Source: Boothiomyces macroporosus
Lineage: Eukaryota; Chytridiomycota; Chytridiomycetes; Rhizophydiales; Terramycetaceae
Assembly (NCBI GenBank): GCA_027604185.1
Contig: JADGKB010000047.1
Coordinates: forward strand, 39,120-103,119
DNA length: 64,000 nt
Direction of reading: 5' to 3'
Both the position numbers and the translations under genes were made by a program. The notes under the pieces are model-generated. The model ran no database searches and was not told the origin of the DNA. It was given only the letters and a program-made list of their open reading frames with translations. How positions within the stretch are numbered: position 1 is the first letter of the stretch; each line of letters opens with the position of its first letter. Shown one piece after another: positions 1 through 10,606 of this stretch.

Positions 1-365
1 ATGGTTGGATATAATTCCATTTTCGCTCTAATGAAGTTACTTTGTAATTTAACGTGATGCATTCTCATCCATTTGGTGTTTTTGCATTAGGCTGGTCATT
101 TAGAGCGTGCAATCCACACAGTATATTATAAACTAAAAAATTGCTATCAATATTTGCAAGGTCCTAATTTCTGTTACAAATCCACATGAATTAATTCATT
201 GGCTAAAACATAAAACCTTGATATTGAAAAGAGACTACCATTTATTTGTATTACAAATAACGCTTGATGGAAAATTATGTAGTACAATAAGTAATAAATG
301 TTACTGGCATCTCCTTCAATAAGAATGACTTTAATTAATCCGATATTTTTATTTCAACACAGCAT
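1..365. other. Intergenic, no gene seen
   Basis: AT-rich stretch downstream of the minus-strand solute-binding-like gene. No open frame of useful length and no RNA gene are visible. It probably holds the 3' flank of that gene and part of the flank of a gene outside the window. Confidence 0.5.
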
Positions 366-2051
366 TCAGTTCTTTTTCAGCAAATACGAAGTATCGTTTA
401 CGGCCTCTGTTTGAGGATTAGTTGGGGATTGAGCTCTTTTCTTGTCCCAATCAACCTTCTTTCGATATAGAAGCACTATGGTTAGAATGACTCCAATGAA
501 CATTAACAGAACCATTACTTGTTCATACAAGTACTTGAAAGGCTTTCTTTTAGGCTTTGCAATAATTACATCTCCAGGATCTACATAATTTAGAGGATGA
601 AAGTGTAAAAGAGCTCTTAGTTGGTTATCAATATCTTGTATTCCTTTATAAACGTCAATTGACCCTCCAAATATGTTAGTTAAACCAGTGGAGATAATAG
701 AGCTGACATTGTAATAATAGGATCCTGCATAGAGAGATGGCCTTATGGCTGGTGTGATTGTGGAGTACAAGCTGCATAACCCATTTAAGTAAACACAGAT
801 AGAGTCGTCTGCTTTAATTACCGAATTACCTGAGTATAGAAATGGATAAGATGGAGTGACATACAGCTTTTCGTAATTTGCATTGCTCAAAATAGTAGAT
901 TGGTATTCTCTGGAGGTCAAAAATTGTAATGCTTTTACAGCAGCATCTAAATTTTGTGAGTATTTATAAACCCCAATGTATTTTCCATTTAGATTTCCAT
1001 AGACGTTAGATTGATCAGAATTTAAATTCCCTGGCATCCCAGTAAATGCCCAATTGAAAGGAACATCTCCCAAATCAAACACAGTTTTTGTTGAGGCATG
1101 CAAAAAAATTGACTGACGATTGATCCATCTGTCGAATGCATTTTGGTCGTCAAATGAAAAATCACTAGTATCAATCAATCCTGAATTAATCCACTCAACT
1201 ATGATTCCGATTGCATCAGAGAAATTTCCAGTTGCAATAGAGTTTGAGTCACTTAATGGTACTAACGTAGAATTTGATCCTGCTGCCCACTCCACAGCCA
1301 TTTCAATTAATGTTTCAGGGACTATTTTTAATTAGTTCATATACCCCCGAATGAAGTTGTAAGCCCTGAAAGCTTGAAATTATCTGCAGTTCGTTCGTTT
1401 ACTTGAATATCAACAAACATGTCGTTCAAACTGGACAGTGATGATGGGACAGAACTATACCCATGAGTGCTCAGATAATCAGAATTGTACAATAGCAAGT
1501 TGGTGAAGGTTTCTGAATTAATAGCTTAATACCAAATGGGAGAGCCAATAGTCTGTAATTGTCTATACCTGCACTTAATTTAATTGGGTCGATTTCATTT
1601 CCTATTTCGAAATTCCATGCATATATGTCTACAAGACAATCTTCAAATAATCCTATATCCTTGATATCCATTAATATCAGATCAATATTTCCAGTGTGCT
1701 CATTGCACGCTGCAGTTACTTGCTGAATATAATCTGCGTCTGAACTTAATTCCTAATTACCTTCAGCAGATTCAAAGAACGTATTAAAATTTATAAAAAC
1801 ATTATTTTCAATCCCCCAATTGCTAATGTATTCCGTTAAATAGTCATTGGGCTTATCTTTTATGAGGAGTGGAATTTGTACAGCTCCGCTGGCTGTACTC
1901 CAATAATTAGGGTTCGCGATAGAAGATTCGTTTCGTGTCTGAAAATTTGGATAATGGGTGCGATTTCCATTGAATGCTAACAATTAAGTCAAATCATACC
2001 GTTTACTAACACTGGTAGCAATGAAACTCCCAATTTGAAGAGGCGAGACAT
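366..2051 (-). CDS. Membrane-anchored extracellular solute-binding-like protein
   Basis: Five exons (2051-2000, 1976-1761, 1739-1534, 1513-1345, 1321-366) join into 532 aa; the introns are 23, 21, 20 and 23 nt. The start ATG opens a short hydrophobic signal peptide (MSRLFKLGVSLLPVLVNA). The ectodomain resembles bacterial sugar ABC-transporter solute-binding proteins, with segments such as EWAAGSN, GDVPFNWAFTGMPG and ALQFLTSREYQ. One transmembrane helix near the C-terminus (VMVLLMFIGVILTIVLLY) is followed by a basic tail of about 35 residues. Inferred role: surface nutrient binding or sensing. Chytrids carry related solute-binding domains on membrane proteins, some with longer receptor modules; here the tail has no recognisable domain. 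Family assignment is moderate; topology and exon structure are firm. Confidence 0.7.
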
Positions 2052-2082
2052 TTTTATTTGAAGAACCTTGGGTGATGTAATT

Positions 2083-3756
2083 TTACAGAGAAGCCATTTC
2101 AGCTTCAACTTCGGCAATTTTGTACAACAGCTGCGCTCGCTCCTTTTCATTTATACTCACACTTTCGTTATCATGTTCCAACAAAAAACCTACAATCGAA
2201 GGATTGTCGCTTCTTTGTTCAATCTTTGGAATGATATTCAAGGCAGTATGGTTTCCTAGGGATTTCTCACTGTGTTTTCTTGTGTGATACAAATTTAAAC
2301 CTCTCAAGGATTGTGACAATGCATTATTACTAATATTTAAATCTGATTTACCATGAATCTAACTTCTCCATATTTAAATTACATAAAGCGAGTTCTGTCT
2401 CGTATTTTTGTTCCTTTTTTAACAGTCTATGTAAATTATACTCTAATTCTAATTTTTCATTCAAAATTTTGTGGCATTTCTTTTCAGCCTTTACCAGTTG
2501 CATTGTCAACAACGAGATGGATCCTTGCATTTTGGAGTGTTCTTTTACGAACTTGGTTATTCAAAAATTACTGATGAGTGGCTTTCTTCTGAATTCACCA
2601 TTGTTTGGTGTAATTCCTCATTAACTTTGTTCAGTGCACCTTGTATTTTCTGGTTTATAATATCTGATTGCTGAAGTTTATTTTTCAGCTCCAATTTCTC
2701 TTCGAATAGGTTTTTTATCCTAATTAAACTTATGTGCTACCTCTTCTGTAGAACAAGGAGATTTTTATCCCCTTCGATTTTCTGGGGAATGGACGCAATT
2801 TTCAAATCGAGAATATATTTTCGTAGTGCATAGGAGTTAATCAATGGATGTGTGTTCTTTGACTTGATCGCAAAAATAAACCGAGCGATCCATTCAGCGT
2901 ACATTTTTTTCTCCTCGTCTGGTACTCCCAAAACCCAGGATGTTTTACAATTTCCTTCTAATTTGTCTTTAAAAAATTTGTAAATTTCCCCTCTATTCAA
3001 CCCAATAGTTTCAACTGCACTGTATAATCCTTTAAAAAAGTTGAACAAAGATATGCCGTGGTTTTCGCCTTCTGACAAGACTAACCTTTCTTCATCCATT
3101 ATGGCTAATTCAAGTGGACAGAGCTTTACAATTGAGAGACAGGCTATAACTTTTTCTTCATCCTGAGTAATAAATAAGTTACTTTACTCTCTAATTTGAA
3201 CCTGCAAATTTGAAATGCTGAGTTACTTATTTCAGATTTCGTTGTGAGCTATCACGTTAATTTTTAATTACTTTGTGAAGCTGATTCTGACAGTCTTTAG
3301 CTGTCTCACAGCTAAATTCCTCCGCTGCAATTTCGTAACTGTTTGTCTTTGAAAAATTCAATTCTTCGGAAATCATCCATTGATTCCCTGCGATATCTTT
3401 TACGAAATTTTCATATACTTCATACCCACTTACACTTATGGAAGCTGTTTTAGGCAAAATGCGATACACTTCCATTATTATTGATGAAACTATCTTTCCA
3501 TAACCCTCTTCAACGGACTGTTGGAAATCCAAGTAGAATATACAACAATTGTATCCCAAGTAGAATTGTTTCACCGTTTTTTCTGATAATTGAAAGCAAT
3601 TCTCCGCACTAATTGACCCATCAATTAAGGTGTTTCTAATCAGGGAAAATACTTACATATTTAATGGCGGGTATGATATACTACCAGCAGTTTTATCTAT
3701 TATCAGTGAGGATTCGTCTTGTATTGTGTCTGATTCAAATCGTGCATAAACCTCCA
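2083..3756 (-). CDS. Degenerate kinesin-like protein (pseudomotor) with coiled coil
   Basis: Seven exons (introns of 20, 23, 20, 21, 20 and 22 nt) give 515 aa. The N-terminal ~330 residues follow the kinesin motor fold: LGYNCCIFYLDFQQS aligns with the GYNGTIFAYGQTGSGKT region, ISVSGYEVYENFVKDI with the VSYLEIYNE strand, and FKDKLEGNCKTSWVLGVP with the SKLTRLLQDSLGGNS stretch. All nucleotide-binding motifs are lost: no P-loop GxxxxGKT, TTKSEISNS where switch I NxxSSRSH should be, and SIVKLCPLE where switch II DLAGSE should be. A coiled coil of about 150 residues follows (KNLFEEKLELKNKLQQ and later). Inferred role: non-motile microtubule-associated or dimerising partner. The start is the first ATG of exon 1. 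The kinesin relationship rests on colinear motifs read by eye. Confidence 0.68.
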
Positions 3757-4299
3757 TGTTACACCCCATTGAAACGCGCAAAGTTTGGAAAGCAATAATT
3801 TGTGTTAAGACTCAAAATAATCAAAGAGTATACACGTTATTCTAAACTCCATCCATATATAATCTTATGAGATATTCTTGAACTATCCGTAAGTCTTTAT
3901 TAAATACTTTCATAAAATCACTCTTAAATTTTTGCCCTTTCAAAGGATTATTTGTATTCTCTTTTCCAACAACTTGTGGTTATGTTGGTATATCTTTTTG
4001 GGCAGTAGTGGTTTAGTAGTACTTTTCCAATTTCCCAAGTGTGGCACAGTCATCAGAATCTTCCTGTGCGCCCTTATATAATACTCAGAATGTCCTTTTC
4101 TCAGATAGAGATAAGGAACCTGATTATTTCCTGTTCAATCATTCGTGTATTCTGTAAGCTGGAATAATGCAACAACACGTTACAGTTGCACTGAGTAATG
4201 AATACTAGTGTAATCAAGTTGAGTACACTAGGGTTCATGTGTTAGGACAGTTTAGTGTTTATTGAAGGTCAAAGAACGCGTGTTTGTTTTCACCAACAA
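3757..4299. other. Intergenic region between divergent genes
   Basis: About 540 bp between the minus-strand kinesin-like gene and the plus-strand coiled-coil gene, both starting outward, so it should hold both promoters. It is AT-rich with no ORF and no clear repeat; I identified no specific binding site. Confidence 0.5.
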
Positions 4300-6740
4300 A
4301 TGGGAGAAGAAAGACTAGAAGTAGACGGTGAATATCTCTACTCTGAAAGTGATATATATTCTGACTCGAATATTCCTCAATTGATGAATTTACCCAGCAT
4401 TCCTTCGCAAGGTTTTGTTGAACGGAAAATCAGAGACAGAAAGTTACATACAAGGAATGAAAAGGAAATCTTTGATAAGCTTACTGCAACAAATGTTCCA
4501 AGTTCCCCAAAGCAAAGTGGTAGTAACAGAAATCTATTCACTTCTGAACATGATTTGTTTTCTGATAGCAGTCAACCTTCGAATAAATCTGGACAAGACA
4601 TTGACACCAGGATCTTGAAAGTAAAGCAATCGTTGGATAACGCCGAAATAGGAAAGACTACTGGGTCATCGATATTTGAAACTAATGTACGGGACGATAG
4701 CAGTGATGTCGCCTCAGCAGGGGATGTTTTTAATATCAAAGATTGCTTGCGGGAGCATTATTCTGCTATTAAGGAATTACAAAATTCTATTCTAAATAGT
4801 AAAGCAGGCCACATTTCGACAGATAATGTTAACATAACAGAAAGAATACGTTCCATTGAACAAACTTTAAAACAATTATCTGGGAGTAGACATACGGATC
4901 CAGAAATCGCAGAACAATACAACAAATTATCAACGTGTATTCTTGAAAACAAGGATGCTATTGAAGAGTTGAAAGCCAGACAGTCGCAGTTGATCGACCA
5001 TAATGATTTTTCAGTTCAAAGCTTGCAGCAATTGGAAATTACAAGGACTGTTAACCGACAGTCATTACTAGAGGAAGAAATGTGTTCCTTAAAGTCACTA
5101 GTTCAAACCCTTCAGGAGGAAATCAAGTCTTTCAAAAGGCTGAAAGACACGATGGATCAACCTAGCCGGATTTCTTTAAAAGAAGTGAAAGAAAACGAAA
5201 AGAGAATTACAAAAGAAAATAATGCCGTAGACAGGAATTTGACTAGTGTCCAGAGCAATAATTTATCCCAGGATATCATTAATATTCCCCCGAATGCAAA
5301 CGACATAGCAAAGGAAGAACTTAGAACCAGACTCGAAACTTATCAGAAAGAAAAAACAATAGAGCAAGGTGTATTGAAAGAAGAAATTGAATCTTTGAAG
5401 TCCCAGTTGCACAAATCCCAATATGATTTGAAATTGATTTTACAAGAGAATGAATCAATACAAAAAAAGTATTCAATATTAGAAAAGACTGTATTCAAGT
5501 TGAATGATGAGCTGAAGCAAGTAGCTAGAGGAGTAAAGCCTCCTCCAAAGCCAGAAGTCGAAGAAGGAAAAGTAAAGAAAGAAAATCTTAAAAAAGAAGC
5601 GCCTGATCCCATATCCAATGAGGTATTTAAGGAAGAGTCCAAATCAAGAGAAAATTCAAGGGTCTCTGACCTTTTTAAAGCAAAAGAACACTCAAAACCA
5701 ATAGACCAAATAAAGGCCAGAGAAGAGACCAACAGCTTGCTTAGAAAACAGATTGAAAAATTACAAAATGAAATCAATACAATTAATACCGTCCTTGGAT
5801 TAAAAGTAGACACAGTGGTGCTTCAAGAACTAGCACGTCATATAGCTACTCGACAAGACTTGAAGAAATTCATTCGTAAATCCCAGATGGAACGAATAAT
5901 CAATCTTGAAATTAATAATCTGAAAGATGATTTTACAAAACAACAATTAGAATTAGAGAAAACAATATTAAAGAAATTCTCTTTATCTAAAGTAAATTTC
6001 AACATTCCGGATTCGTTACATTCGGATTTACAAAGTAATCTACTGGCTTTTAAAAGCATTGCAGAAGAACAACTGAAATCAATGGCAAAGAGGATAGACA
6101 ATCTTGAAGATTCAAAGACTGAACTTAAGCAAATAGAAAACGATTCTTCCATCAAAGATCTAGCAAGAGAATTCGATGAAAAGTTGTACACCCTATGTTC
6201 AGAGTTAAGTAATTGCAAGTCTCTGTTTGCAATGCAAGCCAACCAGCCATTCTATAGGTGTGCTCAATGGATATGGAATTCAGGAAAGTTAAAATTAGGA
6301 AGTGCTATTCCATGGAATTTAGAAACTACTAATACAGGTGATTTTTACTAACAAAGATCCTGATAATTTCAAATGGGAACAAGATCATTACAATATAAGG
6401 ATTGTTGATGCTGGGCTCTATGAAATCAACTTTGCATTCTTTACTAAAGCAAAGCCTTCCATTCAAGTAGAAACTATTCTAAGATAGATTGTAGTGAATG
6501 GTGAATCCGTTCTGTCTGCGATAAACTCTCCATCCTACGTAGTTCAGCACTCGTCAGGGTTCGTAATGGATGGAAATGGAAAAGTAGAACCAGGGACTAT
6601 TACTGGGATCAGTCTAGTGGTAAGCCGCATTAACTTAGGATTTCTTGGCTTTGCCTGCCAAGTCAACTATATCCATTCACTACCATGGAATCAAAAAAAA
6701 CCATCCTTCGAATGGATTCTTGAGTTTAAAGCGAATATAA
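4300..6740 (+). CDS. Long coiled-coil protein with C-terminal C1q/TNF-like domain
   Basis: Four exons (introns of 19, 21 and 19 nt) encode 793 aa from ATG 4300; the open frame runs slightly further upstream without an ATG. Residues ~30-150 are Ser/Asp-rich and low complexity. Residues ~150-650 are Glu/Lys/Gln-rich heptads predicted to form long coiled coils. The last ~130 residues look like a C1q-type beta sandwich: AGLYEINFAFFTKAKPSIQ, then IVVNGESVLSAI, TGISLVDFLALPAKSTISI and a terminal GFLSL strand. No signal peptide is visible, so a cytosolic scaffold is inferred, perhaps trimeric as C1q domains are. I do not recognise a named orthologue. The exon joins are well supported because the C1q pattern only appears after splicing. 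Confidence 0.7.
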
Positions 6741-6794
6741 ATTTAATAGAAATTTGAGGTTCAAACCTTTCCACAGTTTTCTGAAATTTTCCAA

Positions 6795-7788
6795 ATGGTT
6801 CAAATCTCAATCAAAATCAAATGCTCGAACGAAAGTGCGTTTTCAGTTTCAGTGGATTCTGAAGCAAGTACGTTGCAGCTCAAGAACGAAATCAGCAAGC
6901 ATTTCCAAAATTCCAGTCCAACTCCGCCTGAACAGCAGCGATTGATTTTTGCGGGAAAAGTTTTAAAGGATGAAGAGTTACTCTCTGTTTACAAAGTGCA
7001 GGACGGAAACACGTAAGATTCCCTAATATAGAATCCATTTGGTTCGTGGAAACGCTCCCAAGGCAACCGCCCCTCCTTCTGCAACTACACCTACCGCAAA
7101 TCCAACTACTACCCCGAATCCAACCACGACCACCGCAAATCCACCAAACCCAATGAACATGTTTGGAGCCCCTGGATCTGTACCCAATTTTGGAATGCCT
7201 AGTGGAATGGGAGGAATGCCGGGTGGAATTGGAGGAGCGCCGAACATGGAGAGTATGCTCAGCAATCCAATGTTTATGCAAATGATGTCTCAGATGATGA
7301 GTAATCCTCAGATGTTGGATATGATGATTCAATCCAACCCCCAACTTGCAGCTACTATTACGCCAGAAATGAGACAACATATGCAATCACCTCAATTCCA
7401 ACAAATGATGTCCAACCCAGAAATTTTACGAATGATGCTTCAAATGCAAGGCGGAATGGGGGGAATGGGTGCTGGATTTAATCCTACAAACAACATGTTT
7501 GGTCAGCCACCTACATTCAATAATCCTTACGCTAGTTCCCCAACAAGTGCTCCGCAACCTACTATGCCTGCGTTTAATCCTGCTCTTTTGCAAATGATGA
7601 TGGGCCAACAAGCACAACCAACCCAGCCAGCACAACCGCCAGAAGTACTGTACCAAACTCAGCTTGCACAATTACAAGATATGGGATTCTTTAACGCTGC
7701 TGAAAATATTAGAGCTCTTCAAATGACGGGAGGAAATGTAGAGGCTGCTGTTGAGTGGTTGTTTAGCCACCCACCTGGCCAGTTGTAA
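6795..7788 (+). CDS. DSK2: Ubiquilin / Dsk2 proteasome shuttle factor
   Basis: Two exons split by a 19-nt intron give 324 aa. An N-terminal ubiquitin-like domain (residues 1-~76: [14 protein letters not shown], then [17 protein letters not shown]) binds the proteasome. A Pro/Thr/Asn-rich linker and STI1-type Met/Asn/Gln-rich repeats follow ([39 protein letters not shown]). A C-terminal UBA domain ([20 protein letters not shown] to VEWLFSH) binds ubiquitin chains. The domain order is exactly that of ubiquilins, which deliver ubiquitinated proteins to the proteasome and chaperone hydrophobic segments. The intron falls at the end of the ubiquitin-like domain. It is somewhat shorter than human ubiquilins and close to yeast Dsk2 in size. 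Confidence 0.95.
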
Positions 7789-7847
7789 GCATTTAGGTTT
7801 GTTAATAAATAATCCCTGTTCAAGTTTGCAAACTTTTTTGAAATCTA

Positions 7848-10535
7848 ATGGAGGTCTTGAAAACACCGACAAAGACACCAGTAAAACCAATCGAATTGGG
7901 ATCACCGCAATCTTCACTCAAACCAATCCCACATCTGGTGTTTCTGATTGACCCGAAATCAATAGACGTAAAAGTGATAGTAGTTAGGATACTGCTGTTA
8001 TTTTATATCCACATCAACCCTCTATTCACCTGGGGTTACGAAATCATTAATTTTGAAAAGGAACTACGAGGGAAAAAGTTGGGAGTTGCTAAACATGATT
8101 TTGGATTCACACATGCTGCTCTTCAGCAATTGGCATCAGATTTGGATATCGCACAGAGCAACAAACAAGAGAATATTGCTTATTTAATTGAATTGATCAG
8201 GCAGGTTTCAATTCAGGGACAGTGGAATAATTCTATAGCTTCACATCTGCAATCTCCATTAAAAAGACAATCAAAAGTAAGCAAAAGTACAAAAATAAGG
8301 AATTACTTGTTTGTAATCGCTCCGCTTCCAAAAGACATTCTAGATTTGAATTCATTTTTGAACCAAAAAGATTTACAGCTGGATGAATTAATGCAAGTAC
8401 TCCACCAAGAGCTTCTTTCTATTGATTTGTGGAATGATCTGATCAGCGAAAGGATTTCGCTACATTGGATCAACTCTGATTTACCTACTACAAATGATAT
8501 TGTAATTATTGTTAATACAAGGTTGTACGAACAGAAAGCTGGCTTTCAAATATCTTGCGTTTATACGGAGGACGATATTTCGATTATTATCTTGTATATT
8601 CGGATCATTTAAGACACCATTGGAAAGAAATATTGAAAATCCCAATATTGGACGGGCAGATTTCTCAGGTATATTTTAAACAAGGAAACTACGCGTTGTT
8701 TATGGAATCATTTGACAAGATTTACTTTAATTTCGGAACAGTAAAGCATCCAATCATCAAATCAGCAACAATCGAATTGCCAGAGACCATATTTCCTTTC
8801 ACTTGCAATATTACCATGAATATAATGTATAATGTATTTAACTTAGTTCAAATCCACAATTGATTGTTAGCGACTTGAAAGACTTGAAAGTAATTGGATG
8901 GACACCGACGAATACTGTAGAACATCGATATTTTGTTGCTCCAGATTGCAATATTTTAGATAATGTACATAATTTCAACACGCTAATCAAATTTTGTTTA
9001 TGTCATGGTGTTTCTGTAGTGCTTTGTAACAGAGACAAGTTTTCTGTGCTTGTACCTCTTATGCCCAACCTTTGCTCCATAGGAACACTTGAACAATTGG
9101 AATATAAGACAGAGTTTATTACACCAAATATTAGTAATATCTTTTTAACATTAGATTTAATTCAACCCTACAATATATCCGTTTGGTATTCAGTGTCTTT
9201 TCCCGAGTATCTCCAGGAGTTCCTGAAATCAGGCTATATTACTGCAAACTGCACAGATAAACTAACAGATTGCCTAATGGGAATGTTTTCCCTGAAAGAA
9301 TCAAAAGTCAAGCAAACTCCGCAAAAGCCAACCAAAGCTGTTGTAGAAAAAGCTCCAAAACTGGACAATCAAGCTGTTCTGCCGAAAATCAACACTCTCG
9401 ACGAATACTACGAGACTTTTCAACATTATTATAGTTGTATTCTGTATGAGAAGGTAATATTAGCTTACATAGTTTGATTTACATTACTTTTTATCCGAGC
9501 TAATACCTCAATTTTATGAAAAACTAGTCGAACTTGTAGAGCCAAAGAATATGCAGCCGGTACCTGTTACTAATACTAGCCGATAGTAATATTAGAATTC
9601 TTTACCGCCAAGCTGATTAAATCTGTTTCTGAATTGGACGCACAAAGCAAAAAAAGGGTTGATGAGCTCTCCTTTTTGTACTCTAAAGCAAACTCGGAAA
9701 TGCCTTTTAAACTTCAAACGCTAGCACAATCGTGGTTTCTCAAACAGAAACAAAAGTTTCCTCCAAAGAGTGATTTGAAAATTGTACTCAAGAAATCCCT
9801 TAAAGATTTGTCAATCACAGAGTAATATTAATTAATATGCAGAGCAAAATTGCAAATGATATTGGTGCTTGAATGCCTTAGGATCAGCAAAGAGACGGAA
9901 ATCGCAATCCCTGCAATAACATTACACAAAACTCTGAAAAAGTCCAAAAAGTTGGATATGAAGGATCTTTTTGAAAAACTAGTTGAAGATATCTTGGACA
10001 GAATAATGATCAGCTCAATTTCGCTGGACTCTGATGCCGAAAGTTCGTGGTGGAAGGATTTTGTTTCCCCCGTGATATATAAATAGTAATTTTCAACTAA
10101 CAAAGTTACTATACAAGCCTGCCAGACTTGTGCGAATCATTAAAGATCAAATCCGGTGGAAATCTTGAAGTAAATGAAGACCCATTCGGGTTTCCACCAA
10201 TTGCCCAAAAACCAAAAAAAAGAAGAGTGAAAGAGCCAAAGCCAGTGATGGTTGTTCAAAAGGCTCCATCAAAACTGTCTCAAATGAGAAGACAGGTTGT
10301 ATCTACCAAAAAAGTAAAAAGCAAAACAGATGTGCGCAGCACTAGCAAAGTGGTGTCTGTTGATGATTTTCGAAAGCCTTTGAATTCAAGTAACGTTCTA
10401 ACTTCGCCAATCGCGACTAAGACGGTTTACATCCCAGAGACCCCCACGAAACCACGGAGCATCGATTTTCTGCAGTCTCCTAGTAAGCGATCAAAGAGGA
10501 ACTTTGAAGAAATATTGGCAACCCCTAATAAATGA
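7848..10535 (+). CDS. Treslin/TICRR (Sld3-like) DNA replication initiation protein
   Basis: Seven exons (introns of 20, 20, 19, 20, 21 and 20 nt) give 855 aa. The N-terminus matches the VWA-like region of Treslin: VFLIDPKS, VRILLLFYIHINPLFTWGYE, FGFTHAALQQLASDL and NYLFVIAPLPKD are colinear with human TICRR blocks. The middle should correspond to the Sld3/Treslin domain that binds Cdc45; it is only openable after removing four introns. The C-terminal ~150 residues are basic and rich in TP/SP sites (IPETPTKPRS, LQSPSKRS), as expected for CDK phosphorylation that recruits Dpb11/TopBP1. Role: loading Cdc45 at origins in a CDK-dependent way. The Treslin-like N-terminus is absent from budding-yeast Sld3. 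Assignment is by motif order, not by alignment score. Confidence 0.72.
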
Positions 10536-10606
10536 GATTTAGAATCACAGTGTCGAGTCACGTCGTCACACTCATCCACTCAAGTTTTTGAAAAAAAAGA
10601 ATCAGA

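Noticed and set aside
5343..6242. Long antisense frames within the coiled-coil gene
   Set aside because: They mirror the Lys/Glu-rich sense codons and disappear at the intron positions; the sense protein is well supported.
6892..7671. Antisense frames within ubiquilin
   Set aside because: His/Gly-rich shadows of Met/Asn/Gln repeats; the sense strand gives a complete ubiquitin-like/UBA protein.
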